A stretch of DNA of 7,701 nucleotides from JADKCL01 sp046050405. GTDB taxonomy: Bacteria > Bacteroidota > Bacteroidia > J057 > JADKCL01. The DNA lies in contig JBJOPY010000037.1 in NCBI GenBank assembly GCA_046050405.1, forward strand, positions 1 through 7,701, in the 5' to 3' direction. Shown here piece by piece: positions 6,869-7,701 of the stretch. The notes below the pieces were generated by a model. The model was not told the origin of the DNA. It saw only the letters and a program-made list of their open reading frames with translations, and did not search any database. Made by a program: the position numbers and the translations under genes. Positions within the stretch are counted from its first letter, which is position 1, and every line of letters starts with the position of its first letter.

Positions 6869-6875
6869 CTGAATG

Positions 6876-6883
6876 CAAAACTA
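6876..6883 (-). promoter_or_regulatory. Bacteroidota-type -7 promoter box for the suf operon
   Basis: On the minus strand this reads TAGTTTTG, a full match to TAnnTTTG. It lies 36 bases before the sufB ATG and predicts a start of transcription near 6869-6871. The region about 19 bases further upstream has no convincing TTG -33 box. It is the only such match I found in the gene-free stretch before sufB. Confidence 0.55.
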
Positions 6884-6929
6884 TGAAACCTAAACGGATC
6901 AGCCGCCGGAATGTTTGATTGATTTGTAT

Positions 6930-6955
6930 GCTTATGGGAAACTTTGCCCGTAAGC
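6930..6955. repeat. Imperfect inverted repeat upstream of the suf promoter
   Basis: GCTTATGGG at 6930-6938 and CCCGTAAGC at 6947-6955 form a 9-bp stem around the eight-base loop AAACTTTG. The single non-Watson-Crick pair is U-G if transcribed from the plus strand but C-A if transcribed from the minus strand, so an RNA hairpin would be better on the plus strand. It lies about 46 bases upstream of the suf -7 box. It could be a binding site or the end of an older transcript; no function is assigned. Confidence 0.35.
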
Positions 6956-7166
6956 GGTTAAGGTTGGTTCCAGTGGCAGGCTGCAGCGATCACGGGCCTT
7001 GTCCCAACAACCCGCATCCATGGTGCCTCCGATCGGGCTTGCAGTAGAATTCGCCCGGATAGTTCCTCATTGATGCTTCTGCCAGGCTCCTCGCCATCCT
7101 GTACATCCTCTGTCAAACACGACTGGCAATGATCCCCATAACCATCCTACCATACGTCGGAATGGG
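6956..7166. other. Gene-free stretch between the RHS remnant and the suf promoter region
   Basis: I see no credible coding region on either strand, no tRNA-like fold and no TAnnTTTG box here. Base composition is mixed and intermediate. One minus-strand frame running from the RHS remnant to about position 7067, shifted relative to it, stays open and contains SSSPFR, faintly like the CPFR of RHS cores. That is too little to claim homology. The stretch may be eroded sequence from the same former gene. Confidence 0.4.
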
Positions 7167-7418
7167 CTACTTGAATATCCATCGGGGATCTCCTGCGTGG
7201 ATCTCGCCCTTGACCAGTCCGCCCTCCCCGTCATGGATCCGGGTGGGGGTGCCGAGGGGATCGGCGGGGATGGAGTACCGGCGGTCGCCCTTCAGCTTGG
7301 CCGCGGGGACGAATCGTCCGGTCACCACGTCGTCCGGGTCGGGGGCGCGGCCCTCGACGGACTTCCATTCGTGGAGCAGGACGTTGCCGTCCCTCAATTG
7401 TTCACCTTCCTTTGCCAA
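7167..7418 (-). pseudogene. RHS-repeat core domain fragment
   Basis: The 83-residue frame matches the conserved core near the C-terminus of RHS-repeat proteins, large secreted or cell-associated shells that deliver a variable C-terminal toxin. Visible core motifs are GNVLLHEW at residues 11-18, GRFVPAAKL at 34-42 and RRYSIPADPLGTPTRIHD at 46-63. Full RHS proteins run to over a thousand residues and continue after this point with a PFRYQGQYEDEETGLYYNR-like block, which is absent. The only start is a TTG immediately preceded by an in-frame TGA, and the W-x-F-E segment expected before FVPAAKL appears shortened. It is therefore a truncated, decayed piece or a displaced orphan RHS tip, not a working gene. 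GC content resembles the suf side, in contrast to the AT-rich DNA directly upstream. Confidence 0.75.
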
Positions 7419-7497
7419 TCATGACCCCCTTTAGTGTGTATTTTCATTCTATCAACTTTTCCATTATTGTCTTAGCACTTTGAAGTCAAGGCCGAAT

Positions 7498-7701
7498 TCA
7501 ACTCAATAATTTCTGCAAATCTGCTTTGAGCAAATCCATTTTCGTGTCAAGTTTTTTCTTCTTTACCACTTCGGCCAATAAATCCAGCTTCTGTAAAATG
7601 GATTGCTTTAAAAAACTGTATCGTTCTTCTTCCGTTTTACTAAAGAAATTTTTATCGTTTATTACTATCGGTATGCCGATAGCTTTTTCTTTTGCTCTGT
7701 A
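7498..7701 (-). CDS. 3' end of an unrecognised AT-rich gene
   Basis: A frame open from the window edge (7701) to a TGA at 7498 encodes the last 67 residues of a protein whose start lies outside. The visible part has a short hydrophobic strand, AIGIPIVIND at 7-16, then a charged, Lys/Glu/Leu-rich stretch from FFSKTEEERYSF to the end that is probably helical and may form a coiled coil. I recognise no family. GC content is about 33% by hand count over 7501-7680, far below the GC-rich suf region, which suggests horizontal transfer. Its place just upstream of an RHS core fragment would fit an immunity or cargo gene of an RHS locus, but nothing in the sequence proves this. Confidence 0.6.
   Translation of the reverse strand, partial: YRAKEKAIGIPIVINDKNFFSKTEEERYSFLKQSILQKLDLLAEVVKKKKLDTKMDLLKADLQKLLS

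Noticed and set aside
7034..7056. Possible hairpin CGGGC/GCCCG in the gene-free stretch
   Set aside because: The stem is only five pairs with a long loop and carries no T tract, which is expected by chance.
7067..7205. A frameshifted continuation of the RHS core after position 7205, with SSSPFR resembling CPFR
   Set aside because: Only four residues match, the neighbouring GQYED motif is missing, and chance similarity is likely.
7129..7434. 101-codon plus-strand frame opposite the RHS fragment
   Set aside because: It is antisense to recognisable RHS motifs and has no domain of its own.

Overview
This is a bacterial chromosomal window whose recognisable genes all lie on the minus strand, so it reads from the right end towards position 1. 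Gene content and two upstream motifs of the TAnnTTTG type point to a high-GC member of the Bacteroidota. TAnnTTTG is the -7 element used by the primary sigma factor of that phylum. The A/T-rich leaders mostly without Shine-Dalgarno sequences and the WD40 protein next to a BrxA/BrxB bacilliredoxin agree with this. I cannot name a genus.

Layout in transcription order. (1) 7701-7498: the 3' end of an unrecognised gene, about 33% GC by hand count and clearly unlike the GC-rich remainder. (2) 7418-7167: a decayed fragment of an RHS-repeat core. (3) 7166-6840: a gene-free stretch with an imperfect hairpin, a probable sufB promoter and a perfect 13-bp palindrome at the likely transcription start. 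(4) 6839-1616: a compact SUF iron-sulfur cluster assembly operon, sufB - (23-codon small ORF) - sufC - sufD - sufS - sufT-like DUF59 gene. Its genes are joined by ATGA overlaps or a 1-nt gap, except between sufB and sufC. (5) 1516-1100: a bacilliredoxin with its own strong -7 motif, followed by a terminator-like hairpin. (6) 912-13: a WD40 beta-propeller protein of the type often found beside this bacilliredoxin in Bacteroidota.

How the genes work together: SufS takes sulfur from cysteine as a persulfide, SufB-SufC-SufD form the ATP-driven scaffold on which a cluster is built, and the DUF59 protein probably assists cluster maturation or delivery. The bacilliredoxin probably removes bacillithiol mixed disulfides from proteins during oxidative stress, the same stress that raises demand for SUF. 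No sufE, sufU or sufA gene is present, so the sulfur-transfer partner of SufS must be encoded elsewhere.

The core is a well-known system. The parts that merit a second look are the palindromic operator candidate before sufB, the coupled small ORF between sufB and sufC, and the AT-rich gene plus RHS remnant at the right edge, which look like the border of a variable or horizontally acquired region.
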